From NCBI GenBank assembly GCA_029098085.1, contig JAQXNQ010000137.1:1-5354 (forward strand): a stretch of DNA of 5,354 nucleotides. Direction: 5' to 3'. A model generated the notes under the pieces. That model worked only from the letters and a program-made list of their open reading frames with translations. It was not told where the DNA came from and did no database searches. The position numbers were made by a program, and so were the translations under genes. This document shows positions 4,959-5,354 of the stretch, piece after piece. Origin of the DNA: Oscillospiraceae bacterium. Its GTDB lineage: Bacteria; Bacillota; Clostridia; Oscillospirales; Ruminococcaceae. Position 1 is the first letter of the stretch. Every line of letters starts with the position of its first letter.

Positions 4959-5354
4959 ATGTGGATTATATTTGCGTTCGGTTCGGCGTTTTTTGCGGGT
5001 ATTACCTCGATTCTGGCCAAGTGCGGCATTCGGAAAACGGACTCCACCGTGGCTACGGCTGTCCGCACCATTGTGGTATTGATTTTTTCCTGGCTCATGG
5101 TGTTCATCATGGATTCTCAGAATCAGATAAGCTCCATTGACGGCAAAACGCTGCTGTTTCTAATACTGTCCGGCCTTGCCACCGGTGCGTCCTGGCTCTG
5201 CTATTTCAGGGCGCTGCAGCTGGGAGATATCAACAAGGTCGTGCCCATCGATAAATCCAGCACGGTGCTGACCATCCTGCTGGCGTTTATCTTCCTGCAT
5301 GAGCAGGTCAGTCTGGCCAAGGCGGCGGGCATTGTACTGATTGCCGTCGGCACC
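4959..5354 (+). CDS. Half-size EamA/DMT superfamily transporter (3' truncated by window)
   Basis: There are 132 codons without a stop up to the window edge. The protein is a single EamA domain of the 140-residue class (COG2510-like), so only about 8-10 residues are probably missing. Membrane segments are visible at about 1-20, 32-52, 64-83, 98-113 and 119-132. Family marks are a hydrophobic N-terminus with AKCGIRKTDS after helix 1, the segment ALQLGDINKVVPIDKSS (85-101), and FLHEQVSLAKAAGIVLIAVG (112-131), the normal EamA terminal signature with a conserved Glu. Half-size members of the drug/metabolite transporter superfamily work as dimers; the substrate cannot be predicted. The start follows GGGAG (4946-4950) by 8 nt. 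It has its own promoter and lies behind a strong terminator, so it is independent of the flavodoxin operon. Confidence 0.9.
   Translation, partial: MWIIFAFGSAFFAGITSILAKCGIRKTDSTVATAVRTIVVLIFSWLMVFIMDSQNQISSIDGKTLLFLILSGLATGASWLCYFRALQLGDINKVVPIDKSSTVLTILLAFIFLHEQVSLAKAAGIVLIAVGT

Noticed and set aside
4859..5110. Minus-strand frame opposite the start of the EamA gene
   Set aside because: It lies across a promoter and an evident EamA coding region and shows no family features.

Overview
The window looks like chromosomal DNA from a fairly GC-rich anaerobic Clostridia (Bacillota), probably a gut Lachnospiraceae- or Oscillospiraceae-type organism. The reasons are strong AGGAGG-type ribosome binding sites, sigma-A promoters, compact operons closed by GC hairpins with T tracts, and the gene families present: a kinase/XRE pair, DUF1538 with a PII-like protein, DUF2325, DUF3793, a clostridial short-chain flavodoxin and a half-size EamA protein. 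This assignment comes from family content only; no marker gene is present.

Layout. (1) Positions 1-89 on the minus strand hold the first 29 codons of a probable Ser/Thr protein kinase. It is transcribed away from an XRE-type helix-turn-helix protein at 195-620, and a good minus-strand promoter sits between them. A terminator follows the HTH gene. (2) Positions 675-953 are non-coding and end in an extended -10 promoter, with an 11-bp tandem duplication at the predicted start of transcription. (3) Positions 954-3171 form a two-gene operon: a 507-residue membrane protein made of two DUF1538 repeats, then a soluble protein of two tandem PII-like domains, then a terminator. (4) Positions 3245-4800 form a second operon: DUF2325, DUF3793 and flavodoxin, with a terminator. 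A palindrome, GGTTAG-N6-CTAACC, lies over the promoter, and a second copy covers the stop codon of the first gene. (5) Positions 4959-5354 begin a half-size EamA/DMT transporter with its own promoter; the gene runs off the end.

Two modules deserve most attention. DUF1538 plus tandem PII looks like a membrane transporter or channel controlled by a dedicated PII-like sensor, with both proteins internally duplicated. DUF2325-DUF3793-flavodoxin looks like a metal-responsive (probably iron-limitation) operon in which two uncharacterised proteins, one with a cysteine-rich tail, are made together with the iron-free electron carrier flavodoxin. Their functions and the regulator are inferences from families and context.
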